Position numbers and translations under genes: made by a program. DNA of 64,000 bases. Origin: Acidobacteriota bacterium (lineage in GTDB: Bacteria; Acidobacteriota; Thermoanaerobaculia; Gp7-AA8). Below are positions 50,646-57,964 of this stretch, one piece after another (position 1 is the first letter of the stretch; every line of letters begins with the position of its first letter). The stretch lies in NCBI GenBank assembly GCA_021325515.1, contig JAJPHC010000057.1:1-64000 (forward strand). Reading direction: 5' to 3'. The notes beneath the pieces are model-generated. The model ran no database searches and was not told where the DNA came from. It saw nothing but the letters and a program-made list of their open reading frames with translations.

Positions 50646-52081
50646 TGATCCGTATTCCGCTCGCCTTCGAGACGCGACACTCCCGATCGCGCTTTGCGAT
50701 GCAGGACTTCTACCGAAGTCGCGATCTGTTCCTGCACGAGCAATTGCGAAGGAGCAACAACGGCCTCCCATTCGCGCTATACAAGGCGCCCGACGGGAGC
50801 AAGATTGACTGCTGGCTCACTCCCGTCGACCTCCGCCAGCACTCACTGGTCATCGGCGCGACCGGCAGTGGAAAGTCGACGCTGCTCGAAGCGATCGCGA
50901 GATCGTGCTTCATGCGTCATCAGGGGCTCGCGCTCATCGATCTTCACGGCGACCTATTCAGGCGCACGGCGGCGTGGGCGTCCTACCATCGCGTTCGCGG
51001 GCTCGCCCTACTCGATTTCACGCGCCCTGAGACCATTTCCGGATGGAACCCGCTCGCACGAATTCCGGGAGTCGATGTTGGGCGGCACGTTGGGCTCATC
51101 ATCGACGTGCTCAAGCGGCTCTACAGCGCCGAAAACGCAGCGTCGTGGGCCTGGGGGGTGAAGGTTCACGAACTGGCGCAGCACGCGCTCGCAGCCTGCA
51201 TCGAGAGTCGCTACCAATCGACGCTTCTCGACGTTCCACGCTTCTTCGCCTCACCACATTTGCGGCGCGAGATTCTCGCGACGGCATCAGCAGAGTCGCA
51301 GAGTTACTTCAAGACGCGTTTCGGTCTGCGGGAAGAAATGTATGTATCGGCGTTCCTCAACAAGATCGAGCCTTTCCTCTCTTCGCCGAGCGTTGCGAGT
51401 TTCTTCGGACAGGCAACGTCCTCCGTCGACCCGTTCCGAATTGTCGAAGAAGGCGGCACCCTGCTCATCAACCTCGCCAAGGGATACCTCGGTCCTGCCG
51501 CTGAGATCCTCGGTCGATTGCTCATGAACGTCCTGCAACTCGCAGCGCTCTCTCGCGAGAAAGTGCGCGCTGATCGGCGGGTGCCGTTCTCGATCATCGT
51601 CGATGAAGCGCACAGCGTCGCCGCGCGTGAGAGCGGGCTCGAAGACCTGCTCACAGCCGCGCGCAAGTACAAAGTGTTTTTGACGCTCGCTGCACAGAGC
51701 TTGTCTCTGTTCCCCCCGCAATTTCGTCCGCACTTGCTTGGCAATACTTCACGCCAGTTCTTCTTCAGGATGCCGTACGTGGAGGCGCGACTGCTCGCGC
51801 ACGATCTCTTCGAGCCGCTCGGCACATTTCGACGCGAGGCCATCCGACCCTACGATTCGCTCGATGATCCGCTGCTCACGCCGGCCGAGGAGATTGCTGC
51901 GCGGACGAAGGAACTCGCGAACCTCCCGGTGGGCGCGTGCTACTGGCTCCTCAAAGGCCGCAGGTTCAAGGGACGCAGGATTCAAGTGAAACGTCCCAAG
52001 CCACTCGGCAGCATCGCTGACGCGGAACGTACCTCTGAGGCGAATGCGGACTTCGAACGCCATTACATTCCGATCGAATAA
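50645..52081 (+). CDS. TraD/VirD4-like DNA-pump ATPase, second copy
   Basis: A 478-residue ATPase of the TraD/HerA-FtsK group. Walker A is VIGATGSGKSTLLEAIARSC (about 79-90 for the loop), Walker B FSIIVDEAHSV, and a QSLSLFPPQ segment provides the sensor. ALIDLHGDLFRR and NPLARIPGVD are typical of coupling proteins. There is no N-terminal membrane helix; the preceding tethered protein may anchor it. Only distantly similar to the 11518 ATPase. The recombinase gene starts immediately after the stop. Confidence 0.8.
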   Translation: MIRIPLAFETRHSRSRFAMQDFYRSRDLFLHEQLRRSNNGLPFALYKAPDGSKIDCWLTPVDLRQHSLVIGATGSGKSTLLEAIARSCFMRHQGLALIDLHGDLFRRTAAWASYHRVRGLALLDFTRPETISGWNPLARIPGVDVGRHVGLIIDVLKRLYSAENAASWAWGVKVHELAQHALAACIESRYQSTLLDVPRFFASPHLRREILATASAESQSYFKTRFGLREEMYVSAFLNKIEPFLSSPSVASFFGQATSSVDPFRIVEEGGTLLINLAKGYLGPAAEILGRLLMNVLQLAALSREKVRADRRVPFSIIVDEAHSVAARESGLEDLLTAARKYKVFLTLAAQSLSLFPPQFRPHLLGNTSRQFFFRMPYVEARLLAHDLFEPLGTFRREAIRPYDSLDDPLLTPAEEIAARTKELANLPVGACYWLLKGRRFKGRRIQVKRPKPLGSIADAERTSEANADFERHYIPIE

Positions 52082-53212
52082 ATGCACTCAATGGTCAATT
52101 CAATCCATGAGACCCCAATCAACGACATGGCGGCGATGCCACTTCCGCTGCCGCGTGCCGGCGGCAGACATCGCCAGGGTGCCGAGGCAGGCTGGGTCAT
52201 CGCATCAAGTAAGGGTGCGTTCCTCGCTCCTCGCACGATACCGCTCGCGTTCCCGTCACTTGTGCACCTCGATGACGCCGTCGTGAAGGCGCATGCGCGG
52301 ATGCGCGCGATCGAAGGGCTGAACGAAGCGACCGTGCGATGGACCGGAACGTCATATCGGATGTTCCGCCGCTTTCTCATTGCCGACGCGAAGTACCGAA
52401 ATGGATTCCTCGGTGGCGAATTGGAAGCGCAGATGCGCATCCTTGAAGCATGGATCGGATGGCTGCGGGAAGACGGGCGGACAAGTGTGACCGTCAACAA
52501 CTACTGGCGGGGACTGTCACTCGTATTCGCAAGGATCAATCGTGAACGTGGCATGGTGAACCCGCTCATCTTTCTCGCTGCTCCAAGATTCTCTCGCCGT
52601 CAGGCGCGCTACCTCACACGTGATGCCGCGGAGCGAGTCGTCAAGTTTGTACAGCACCACCAGTGGAGCTCGTCATTCGAGCAAGCGCGCAACCTCGCAA
52701 TCGTCGGACTCCTTCTGCTCGCGGGACTCCGTCGTGCGGAGGCGGTGCGATTGAATTTTGCGCACGTCTCGGTGGCGAACAGCACGCTCCTGATCGTCAA
52801 GGGGAAGGGGCGCTATGGCGGGAAAGACCGTACGTGCTACATGACCCCGCAGCTCCGCTCGATCCTCACCAGCTACGAACAGCAGCGCAGGGGTCTCGAG
52901 ACCGCGAGCCCTTCCTACCTGCTCACGGTGCACGGCGATCGGGGGATCTCCGCCGCCGTGATTCGCCATCTGCTCCAACGCGTCTCCGAAGCGCTGGACC
53001 TGCCGGTCACGCCGCACGCTCTTCGCCACACGTACGCAACGCTGCTCCGGCAGTCAGGTGTCGCGGATCGCATCTCAATCGACCTCATGGGGCACACGAG
53101 CCTCGAGACGCTCCAGCGTTACAGCCACGTCTACAGTGGCGAGCATGCCGCCGCGGTCGAGAAGGTGATCCTCGACATCGAGGTTCCGAGTCGAGACGAG
53201 CATCAGTGGTGA
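52082..53212 (+). CDS. Tyrosine recombinase (plus strand)
   Basis: A 376-residue XerD-like recombinase. N-terminal core-binding domain (TVRWTGTSYRMFRRFLIAD, LEAWIGWLREDGRTSVTVNN), then the catalytic domain with LLLAGLRRAEAVRLNF (Arg), IVKGKGRYGGKDR (Lys region), TPHALRHTYATLL (His-x-x-Arg), LMGHTSLETLQRYSHV (His and nucleophile Tyr). It starts directly after the ATPase stop, so it is the last gene of the 49172-53212 operon. It would act on the element ends together with, or instead of, the convergent recombinase at 53274. Confidence 0.88.
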   Translation: MHSMVNSIHETPINDMAAMPLPLPRAGGRHRQGAEAGWVIASSKGAFLAPRTIPLAFPSLVHLDDAVVKAHARMRAIEGLNEATVRWTGTSYRMFRRFLIADAKYRNGFLGGELEAQMRILEAWIGWLREDGRTSVTVNNYWRGLSLVFARINRERGMVNPLIFLAAPRFSRRQARYLTRDAAERVVKFVQHHQWSSSFEQARNLAIVGLLLLAGLRRAEAVRLNFAHVSVANSTLLIVKGKGRYGGKDRTCYMTPQLRSILTSYEQQRRGLETASPSYLLTVHGDRGISAAVIRHLLQRVSEALDLPVTPHALRHTYATLLRQSGVADRISIDLMGHTSLETLQRYSHVYSGEHAAAVEKVILDIEVPSRDEHQW

Positions 53213-53273
53213 GTTGGATCGTGCACATAGGCGTTCTTCATTGGCGCAACAGGCAGAGTGGTGCACCGAAAGG

Positions 53274-54320
53274 TTAGGAAGTGAAGTGCAGCTTCCGAAT
53301 TTCGCGCTGACGGTCCTCGTCGAAGATCGTCGTATAGCCGAGCGTCGTTTCAATGCTTGCGTGACCGGCGAGGTCACGAACGATTGCGAGAGGAACCCCA
53401 GTTCGGATGAGTTGCGTGACGAAGCTGTGCCGGAGAACATGGGGAGAGAAGGGCACGCCGGATGCGCGCGACACTTTCCGGACGATGTCTCGGAGCACGC
53501 CGTCGCTGAACGGGCGACCCTTGACCGGGGACACGAAAAACGCCGGAGACGTGAGGCGTGCCCGGTCCCGAGCTGCGACGTACGATCGGAGCACACGAGA
53601 CAGCTCCGGGGCGATAAAGACCATCCGGTCCTTCCCGCCGTACCGCCCCTTCCCCTTAACGATTCGGATCAATCCGTCATTGAGGTCGACGTCGGTGTTC
53701 GTGAGGCGGAAGATCTCGCCCTTTCGGAGTCCTGCGTAGAGCATTGTCGCGAGAACGGCGAGCGCCACCTCGCGCTGCATTTCCGTCGGCCACGGATAGT
53801 TGCGCGCAGTGTGAAGAATGGCGGAGCAGTCTTGCGCGGACTTGGCCCGCGGTGCGGGTGTCCGTGCCCTCGGGGTGTGTCGCCCGACGAACGGATTCGG
53901 CGAACCATTCACGGCCGCACGGTCGATGAAGAACGTGCGCACGCTCCGCCAGTAGTTGTTCATCGTGATCTCTGCGAGCCCGCGCTTGGTGTTCCACGCG
54001 ACCCAGTCTTCGAGCGCGTGGAGACGTAGCGCGAATTGCTCTTTGGGGAGATCAGCAGCCGTGAGGAGGAACTGCTGGAAGTTCGCGAATCCGTTCGTGA
54101 ACCAGGAGAGCGTGAACTTGCTGTAGCGCTTCACGAACTCAGCGCGATCCATGAACGCTGCGAACTCCGATCGGAGGTCATCGATGAAGCGCAGATTCTC
54201 CGGCGAGGCGGGTGGCAAATTCTCCGTATTTGCTGCTCGTCGCGACCTCTTTTTATTTGGATGTAGAGGAGGTGGGCCGAACACCGGAGTGTGAGAGGTG
54301 GAGTAGGGAGACCGGGACAT
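53274..54320 (-). CDS. Tyrosine recombinase (minus strand)
   Basis: A 348-residue tyrosine recombinase. Core-binding domain (KFTLSWFTNGFANFQQFLLT, ALEDWVAWNTKRGLAEITMN), catalytic domain with MLYAGLRKGEIFRLTN (Arg), IVKGKGRYGGKDRMVFI (Lys region), FSPHVLRHSFVTQLI (His-x-x-Arg), LAGHASIETTLGYTTI (His, Tyr). It shares the IVKGKGRYGGKDR block with the 52082 recombinase and is clearly related. The N-terminal 30 residues are basic and disordered. It reads away from the tRNA-like 3' half at 54476, the usual position for the integrase next to its own attachment site. Confidence 0.88.
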   Translation of the reverse strand: MSRSPYSTSHTPVFGPPPLHPNKKRSRRAANTENLPPASPENLRFIDDLRSEFAAFMDRAEFVKRYSKFTLSWFTNGFANFQQFLLTAADLPKEQFALRLHALEDWVAWNTKRGLAEITMNNYWRSVRTFFIDRAAVNGSPNPFVGRHTPRARTPAPRAKSAQDCSAILHTARNYPWPTEMQREVALAVLATMLYAGLRKGEIFRLTNTDVDLNDGLIRIVKGKGRYGGKDRMVFIAPELSRVLRSYVAARDRARLTSPAFFVSPVKGRPFSDGVLRDIVRKVSRASGVPFSPHVLRHSFVTQLIRTGVPLAIVRDLAGHASIETTLGYTTIFDEDRQREIRKLHFTS

Positions 54321-54388
54321 GGGGGTAGGGGGGAGAAAATGGCGTCCCCATCATCCAATCACTCTGTAGTATCGCGCGCACGCCACCA

Positions 54389-54414
54389 CTCAAGCTTTTC
54401 TGACGCTTGAGAGG
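54389..54414 (+). other. Attachment-core-like inverted repeat next to the right boundary
   Basis: CTCAAGC (54389-54395) and GCTTGAG (54405-54411) form an inverted repeat with a 9-base loop. The sequence GCTTGAGAGG here recurs on the opposite strand in the tRNA-like 3' half (54499-54508). The position, just upstream of the minus-strand integrase gene start, fits recombinase arm- or core-type sites. Confidence 0.4.
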
Positions 54415-54475
54415 TAATCAGGGGTTCATTCGCGCCGGCCGGAGTGCGGATTGAGCGCTAGGACGCCACATTCTG

Positions 54476-54545
54476 AGCGGGTAGCGGGGATCGAACCCGC
54501 CTCTCAAGCTTGGGAAGTCTCTGCCACTCCCATGCAAGGCCGCTT
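54476..54545 (-). other. tRNA-Gly-like 3' half (right attachment site candidate)
   Basis: On the minus strand the 3' part is canonical: anticodon loop TTCCCAA (CCC), 3' anticodon strand GCTTG, T arm GCGGG-TTCGATC-CCCGC and acceptor strand TACCCGC followed by T. The 5' part is not a tRNA: GCGGCCTTGCATGGGAGTGG, then CAGAGAC, recalls an acceptor and D arm but is too short and does not pair. Joined at the shared TTCCCAAGCT to the 5' half at 5548, it would make a nearly canonical tRNA-Gly(CCC) with five or six acceptor pairs. The two halves face each other on opposite strands. Confidence 0.5.
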
Positions 54546-54998
54546 TTGGCTTCCAGACGCCCCGCATCTATCGGCGACGCGTCCCGTACCGCACAAGCTC
54601 GCGTGCTTCGTGTGGTAGGGGCGTGCGAACGCGAGGAGTGTGGAGGATCAGGACACTTCTGGCATACACCGCATCCGAGCATTCTTCAAGTCAGTTCGTC
54701 TTTGAACGATGATCGAATTCGGCTGCGTCTAACTAACTCTCTCTCTCTCTGAAGATCAATGCGCGTCGGAGTGGAAGGGGTTCCCAAGCCTCGGGATTCT
54801 GCCTGTGAAATCGGATTCGGCGTTCGCGGCCATACAAGTCGAGCCGCAGTCCCGCGTTACCTGCGGTCGAGAATGAGAATCACAGCTGCTGTCCCGTAAC
54901 CTCCGACGACGTTTGCAAGACGATCGTTCGGAAATCTCCAGTTGTACTTAGGCTGCGGCGAGAGATTGTGTATCCTTTTGCCGCGTCTCGTTTCGATC
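54546..54998. other. Intergenic region between island and efflux operon
   Basis: No convincing gene is seen in about 450 bp. It contains a short CT microsatellite (about 54731-54751). The promoter of the efflux operon should lie near its right end, but I see no clear consensus. Confidence 0.5.
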
Positions 54999-55337
54999 AT
55001 GAGCTCTTGTCATCACCGGCTCTTCACCGCAGCGGCGGTCTTCCTGCTGTTGTTCACGGCAGCTGACCTCGCGTACCCGGCGATGTGCAGCGAGGATGGC
55101 AGTGGCTCGACTTTTAGTGCCGGACAGGTTCCCCTTTCCATCGCCGCGCCTCGAGAATCTTCGGATTCGTCGACGGCGCACGTTGATGATTGCTTCTGTT
55201 GCTGTGGTCACGTCCTGGCCGGTGTGCTTTTTCACATCTCGATTCCCTCCGCGTTTGAACAGGCGCGGTTTCACCTGAGTGCACATCGCGTAACCATCGT
55301 GCTACCTGCAGCGTTCCGCCCTCCAAGGCTCGCCTAA
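54999..55337 (+). CDS. Small exported Cys-rich protein, first gene of metal-efflux operon
   Basis: A 112-residue protein starting MSSCHHRLFTAAAVFLLLFT, a signal peptide or N-terminal anchor. The middle carries a cysteine-rich segment HVDDCFCCCGHVLAGV that could bind metal, and the C-terminus is basic. Similar short Cys-rich exported proteins occur in front of RND heavy-metal operons. The CzcC-like gene starts 105 bases downstream. A metal-sensing or chaperone role is inference. Confidence 0.55.
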   Translation: MSSCHHRLFTAAAVFLLLFTAADLAYPAMCSEDGSGSTFSAGQVPLSIAAPRESSDSSTAHVDDCFCCCGHVLAGVLFHISIPSAFEQARFHLSAHRVTIVLPAAFRPPRLA

Positions 55338-55442
55338 CACCTTCCCCAAACGAGCGGACATTCGAAGCGCATCACGCGCCGAACGTCCGTCAACGCATGC
55401 GATGCGGCTGCTGCTTTCAGCGGAGCCGCAGGAAGGCCATGA

Positions 55443-56810
55443 ATGAGGCGAAGACTTTTCCTTCGCTCGGGCACGTTCATCGTGCTCGTAGCGTTCTCCG
55501 GGTTCATCGCGGCGCGCGCAGCCGCACAAACATCACAACCACTCGCACTTTCGACCGACGCAGCGGCGTATGTCGACAATGCGCGAGGCTCGTCGGCGAT
55601 CGATCTGGTTCGCCGTGCCGCCACGTCGAACCGCTCGCTCGCGGCGTCCCGCCTGAACGTCGAGCGCGCGCAGGCACGGCTCGCACAGGCGCAGCTCTAT
55701 CCCAATCCGTCGCTCGATCTGGAGCACACCACCGGCAAGTTCACGGGCGCGCCCGACGAACACGAATCGACGGCAGGTTTCTCGTTTCCGCTCGAGCTGG
55801 GCGGGAAGCGCCGCAGCCGCATCGACATCGCGCGCGCGGAGCTGGACATCGCGCGCGCCGAGTTCGCGGAACGGCAGCGCCAGCTCACGAATGACGTGCT
55901 GACCGCGTACGTCGAAGCACTCGCCTCGCTCCGCGAACTCGACACGACGGCGCGCCTCAATGAGCTGGATGTCGAGACCGGCGGATACCTCGAAAAGCGA
56001 GTGAAGGAGGGCGATGTCGCGCCGCTGGAGCTGCAACTAGTCCGCGTCGAGATCGACCGCCTCCGCTCGCGGCGCGAGCTGCTGAAGGGCCGTCTCGACG
56101 CGGCGATCATCCGTCTCAAAGCGCTCACCGGCATCGCCCCCGAGGAGCAGGTCCGGCTCCGTGAAGGCTTCACGCCGGGCGACGTGCTCGGTGTATCAAC
56201 AACGGTCGAAGATGCTGTCACGCGCGCACTCGCGAACCGGCCCGACATCGCGGCGGCACGCGCGAACGAGCGAGCCGCGGAGGCGACGCTTCGCCTGGCG
56301 CGGGCGGGAGCGGTGCCGGATGTAACGCCGTTCGGCCGCTTCTCCTCATCGTCATCCGCGTTCGATGACACGCCGATCGGCAAGCTCACGGACCGCTCGA
56401 AATCGATTGGGTTCGGCGTCTCCATCGCGCTGCCGATCTTCAATCGCAATCAGGGCGCACGTGCCGAAGCATCGGCTGCGGTCACGCAGGCGCAGCAGGA
56501 ACGAGGCTATCTGGAAACGACCGTGCGAGCGGAAGTGGAGAGCGCGTTTCGGCGGCTGCGATCGACAGATAGCGCGCTCGCGACGTTTGAGAGCGGCGTC
56601 ATCGCGCGCTCCACCGAAAATCTCAGGACCCTGCGCGCGGCCTACCAGCTCGGGGAGTACCGCATCACCGATCTGATCGCCGAGCAGCGCCGCGTCGTCG
56701 ATGCGGAGCGCGAGTACACCGAAATCCTCGCGGAACGCTACCGCGCCGCCATCGACCTGCAGCTCGCGACCGGCGATCTCCTCACGGCCGGGAAAGGAAC
56801 CACCGAATGA
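55443..56810 (+). CDS. czcC: CzcC-like outer-membrane efflux protein (TolC family)
   Basis: A 455-residue TolC-family channel. Signal peptide (RRRLFLRSGTFIVLVAFSGF), then two repeated coiled-coil/beta units: RLNVERAQARLAQAQLYPNP with SFPLELGGKRRSRID, and ALANRPDIAAARANERAAEA with SIALPIFNRNQGARAEASAA. This is the pattern of CzcC/CusC. Start at 55443 behind AGGAAGGCCATGA. The trimer forms the outer-membrane exit duct for the CzcB-CzcA pump encoded next. Overlaps czcB by 4 bases (ATGA). Confidence 0.85.
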   Translation: MRRRLFLRSGTFIVLVAFSGFIAARAAAQTSQPLALSTDAAAYVDNARGSSAIDLVRRAATSNRSLAASRLNVERAQARLAQAQLYPNPSLDLEHTTGKFTGAPDEHESTAGFSFPLELGGKRRSRIDIARAELDIARAEFAERQRQLTNDVLTAYVEALASLRELDTTARLNELDVETGGYLEKRVKEGDVAPLELQLVRVEIDRLRSRRELLKGRLDAAIIRLKALTGIAPEEQVRLREGFTPGDVLGVSTTVEDAVTRALANRPDIAAARANERAAEATLRLARAGAVPDVTPFGRFSSSSSAFDDTPIGKLTDRSKSIGFGVSIALPIFNRNQGARAEASAAVTQAQQERGYLETTVRAEVESAFRRLRSTDSALATFESGVIARSTENLRTLRAAYQLGEYRITDLIAEQRRVVDAEREYTEILAERYRAAIDLQLATGDLLTAGKGTTE

Positions 56811-57964
56811 CCACGTCTGCCATTCATCGTGCCATCGCCGTCCTGGTGCTGGCGCTGCTCGTCGTTGCATGCGGCGACAAGAAGACCGAAACGAAAGAGG
56901 CACCGAAGCCTGCCGGAGAAGCGAACGTCGTGCGCCTTTCGCCGTCCGCCGCGCAGTCCGCAGGGATCGCGATCGAAACCGTTTCTACCTCGACGCTCAC
57001 CGCCACGTCGCACTTCACCGGCGCGGTCGAGCCGGATCAGCAACAGCTCCAGCAGGTGACGGCGTTGACGAACGGGCGCGTCGAGCAGGTTTTCGCCAAG
57101 CTCGGCGACGCGGTGCGTGCGCGCAGCGTACTCGCCACGATCTCCAGTCCCGAAGTCGCGGAGATGCACGGCAAACTGCTCGAAGCCGAGGCGCATCTCA
57201 ATCTGACGGAGGCAAACCTTCGTCGCACCAAACGTCTCGCCGATCTCGGCGCGGCGGCGGGCAAAGACCTCGCTGCAGCCACCGCGGAAGCGGAAACGGC
57301 GCGCTTCGACGTGAACCATCTTCGCGATGCGCTCCGCATTCTCGGCGCGTTGCCCGAGAACGGACAGCACAACATCTCGACCGTGCGCCTTGTCGCGCCG
57401 ATCGGCGGCGTCATCACCGAGCGAATGGTCAATCCCGGCTCCGGCATCGAATCCGGCAAACCGCTTTTCACCATCGCGAATCTATCCAACGTTTGGGTCA
57501 TCGCCAGCGTGCCCGAAGCGCAGATAGCCACGCTTCGCACCGGAGCGCAGGCCGATGTGCGGGCTGCGTCGCTTGGCAATGATGTCGTTCGCGGCACGGT
57601 CACCTACATCGATCCCGCGCTCAACGAAGCGACACGAGCCGCGCGCGTGCGGATCGAGGTTCGCAACCCCAATGGTCGGCTCAAGGTCGGCACGTTCGTC
57701 GACGCGACGATCGCCAGCGCGAGCGGCGGACATCAAGCACTGACCGTCGCCGATGACGCGGTTCAACGCGTGAACGAGAAGGACGTGGTGTTCGTGCAGA
57801 CCGCCGACAACACCTTTGCCGCGCGATCCGTCACGCTCGGCGAGCGCATCGACGGCCGCCGGATCGTCACCGCTGGCTTGACCGCGGGCGAGCGCGTGGC
57901 GACGAAAGGCAGCTTCACGCTCAAGTCGCAGATGCTCAAGAGCGAGTTCGCGGAGGGCGACTGA
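56807..57964 (+). CDS. czcB: CzcB-like periplasmic adaptor (membrane fusion protein)
   Basis: A 385-residue adaptor with a lipoprotein signal (lipobox LLVVAC, Cys23). Biotinyl-lipoyl and hairpin parts (GRVEQVFAKLGDAVRARSVL, SPEVAEMHGKLLEAEAHLNL) are followed by a beta-barrel domain (VRLVAPIGGVITERMVNPGS, NLSNVWVIASVPEAQIATLR) and a membrane-proximal domain (AGLTAGERVATKGSFTL). It links the inner-membrane RND pump to the CzcC channel. The stop overlaps the czcA start by 1 base (TGATG). Confidence 0.87.
   Translation: MTTSAIHRAIAVLVLALLVVACGDKKTETKEAPKPAGEANVVRLSPSAAQSAGIAIETVSTSTLTATSHFTGAVEPDQQQLQQVTALTNGRVEQVFAKLGDAVRARSVLATISSPEVAEMHGKLLEAEAHLNLTEANLRRTKRLADLGAAAGKDLAAATAEAETARFDVNHLRDALRILGALPENGQHNISTVRLVAPIGGVITERMVNPGSGIESGKPLFTIANLSNVWVIASVPEAQIATLRTGAQADVRAASLGNDVVRGTVTYIDPALNEATRAARVRIEVRNPNGRLKVGTFVDATIASASGGHQALTVADDAVQRVNEKDVVFVQTADNTFAARSVTLGERIDGRRIVTAGLTAGERVATKGSFTLKSQMLKSEFAEGD

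Larger units (their letters stand above)
5605..54516. mobile_element. Genomic island (~49 kb) between two tRNA-Gly-like sequences
   Basis: The region is bounded on the left by a tRNA-Gly(CCC)-like gene followed by excisionase-like and integrase genes. On the right it is bounded by two more tyrosine recombinases and a tRNA-Gly-like 3' half. Between them lie three recombinases, two replication-relaxation proteins, two DNA-pump ATPases, an IS21 element, a Qat defence system, a methyltransferase-helicase and many small genes of unknown function, while both flanks carry transport genes. The two tRNA pieces point towards each other rather than in the same direction, so this is not a simple single insertion. 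Two adjacent or rearranged elements fit better. Exact ends are estimates. Confidence 0.6.

Noticed and set aside
54731-54751. CT microsatellite as a phase-variation tract
   Set aside because: It is short and not in or immediately before any gene start.
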